Source: an uncultured Chloroflexota bacterium
GTDB taxonomy: Bacteria > Chloroflexota > Dehalococcoidia > SAR202 > UBA11138
DNA length: 5,492 nt
Direction of reading: 5' to 3'
NCBI GenBank assembly: GCA_913046025.1
Contig: CAJWRP010000196.1
Location: forward strand, 1 to 5,492
A model generated the notes under the pieces. That model saw only the letters and a list, made by a program, of their open reading frames with translations. It searched no databases and was not told the DNA's origin. Made by a program: the position numbers and the translations under genes. Below are positions 5,355 through 5,492 of the stretch, one piece after another (the first letter of the stretch is position 1; every line of letters begins with the position of its first letter).

Positions 5355-5360
5355 TATCTT
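5355..5360 (+). promoter_or_regulatory. -10-like hexamer placed for leaderless transcription
   Basis: TATCTT (TAnnnT pattern) lies 5 nt upstream of the ATG at 5366, and there is no Shine-Dalgarno before that ATG. This spacing would put the transcript start at or next to the ATG. No good -35 is visible, so the call is tentative. Confidence 0.3.
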
Positions 5361-5365
5361 GTAAG

Positions 5366-5492
5366 ATGGCGGCGATTAGCAGACTTTTTGAGAGGCCCTC
5401 TTTGGAAAGCACCTCCGCAACCCCGTTCTTCGTTGGCTCCCTGATTACATCTGTATTCGGGGCGATACTGCTGCTGGCCACCGATTTCGCGG
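5366..5492 (+). CDS. Membrane protein of unknown function (partial, N-terminus only)
   Basis: Only the first 42 residues are in the window; the frame is open to the right edge. It starts MAAISRLFERPSLESTSATP, a polar cytoplasmic stretch, then enters a hydrophobic helix at about 21-40 (FFVGSLITSVFGAILLLATD). This looks like the first transmembrane segment of an integral membrane protein. ATG at 5366 is the only start codon after the upstream in-frame TAG at 5327. There is no Shine-Dalgarno. It is divergent from the ThDP enzyme and shares the dyad-containing intergenic region with it. Too little is visible to name a family. Confidence 0.65.
   Translation, partial: MAAISRLFERPSLESTSATPFFVGSLITSVFGAILLLATDFA

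Overview
The window is ordinary, gene-dense bacterial chromosome of moderate GC. Its genes are rpmH and rnpA, periplasm-facing lipoprotein, TlpA and cytochrome c genes, and a large orphan thiamine-diphosphate (ThDP) enzyme. The style of the ThDP enzyme and of the small lipoprotein/TlpA genes recalls uncultured Chloroflexota (SAR202/Dehalococcoidia-like). That placement is an impression from recognition, not a demonstrated result.

Left edge (1-530, minus strand): a two-gene operon, rpmH (ribosomal protein L34, 47 aa) followed by rnpA (RNase P protein, cut by the window start). It is driven by a near-consensus sigma-70 promoter at 477-505. Both genes are easy to miss: rpmH is very short, and a longer open frame on the opposite strand covers both. 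In many bacteria this pair lies near dnaA/oriC, but I see no dnaA and no convincing DnaA boxes here.

Middle left (about 600-2300, plus strand): a probable three-gene unit. It holds a 63-aa soluble protein with a weak resemblance to the small partners of amidases, a 211-aa lipoprotein, and a membrane-anchored TlpA/ResA-type thioredoxin with WCGPC. The lipoprotein has two non-lipid cysteines, so it could be a partner or substrate of the thioredoxin (inference).

Middle (2300-3570, plus strand): a 213-aa class I c-type cytochrome with one CAGCH heme site. It carries a His-rich helical C-terminal extension made of two 30-residue repeats whose histidines are conserved at a fixed offset. Downstream is a small hydrophobic protein whose reading frame lacks a normal start and seems to be broken by a 1-nt frameshift. 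A perfect 18-bp stem-loop then separates it from the convergent gene.

Right (3569-5492): a 545-aa ThDP-dependent acetolactate-synthase-like enzyme on the minus strand, with a strong Shine-Dalgarno and a promoter candidate. It is divergent from a membrane protein gene that runs off the right edge. The shared intergenic region holds a 23-bp inverted repeat that looks like an operator, and a -10-like hexamer placed for leaderless transcription of the rightward gene.

I found no CRISPR array, insertion sequence, tRNA or rRNA, and no convincing new multi-gene system. The most unusual items are the repeated His-rich domain on the cytochrome, the operator-like dyad, and the frameshifted small membrane protein.
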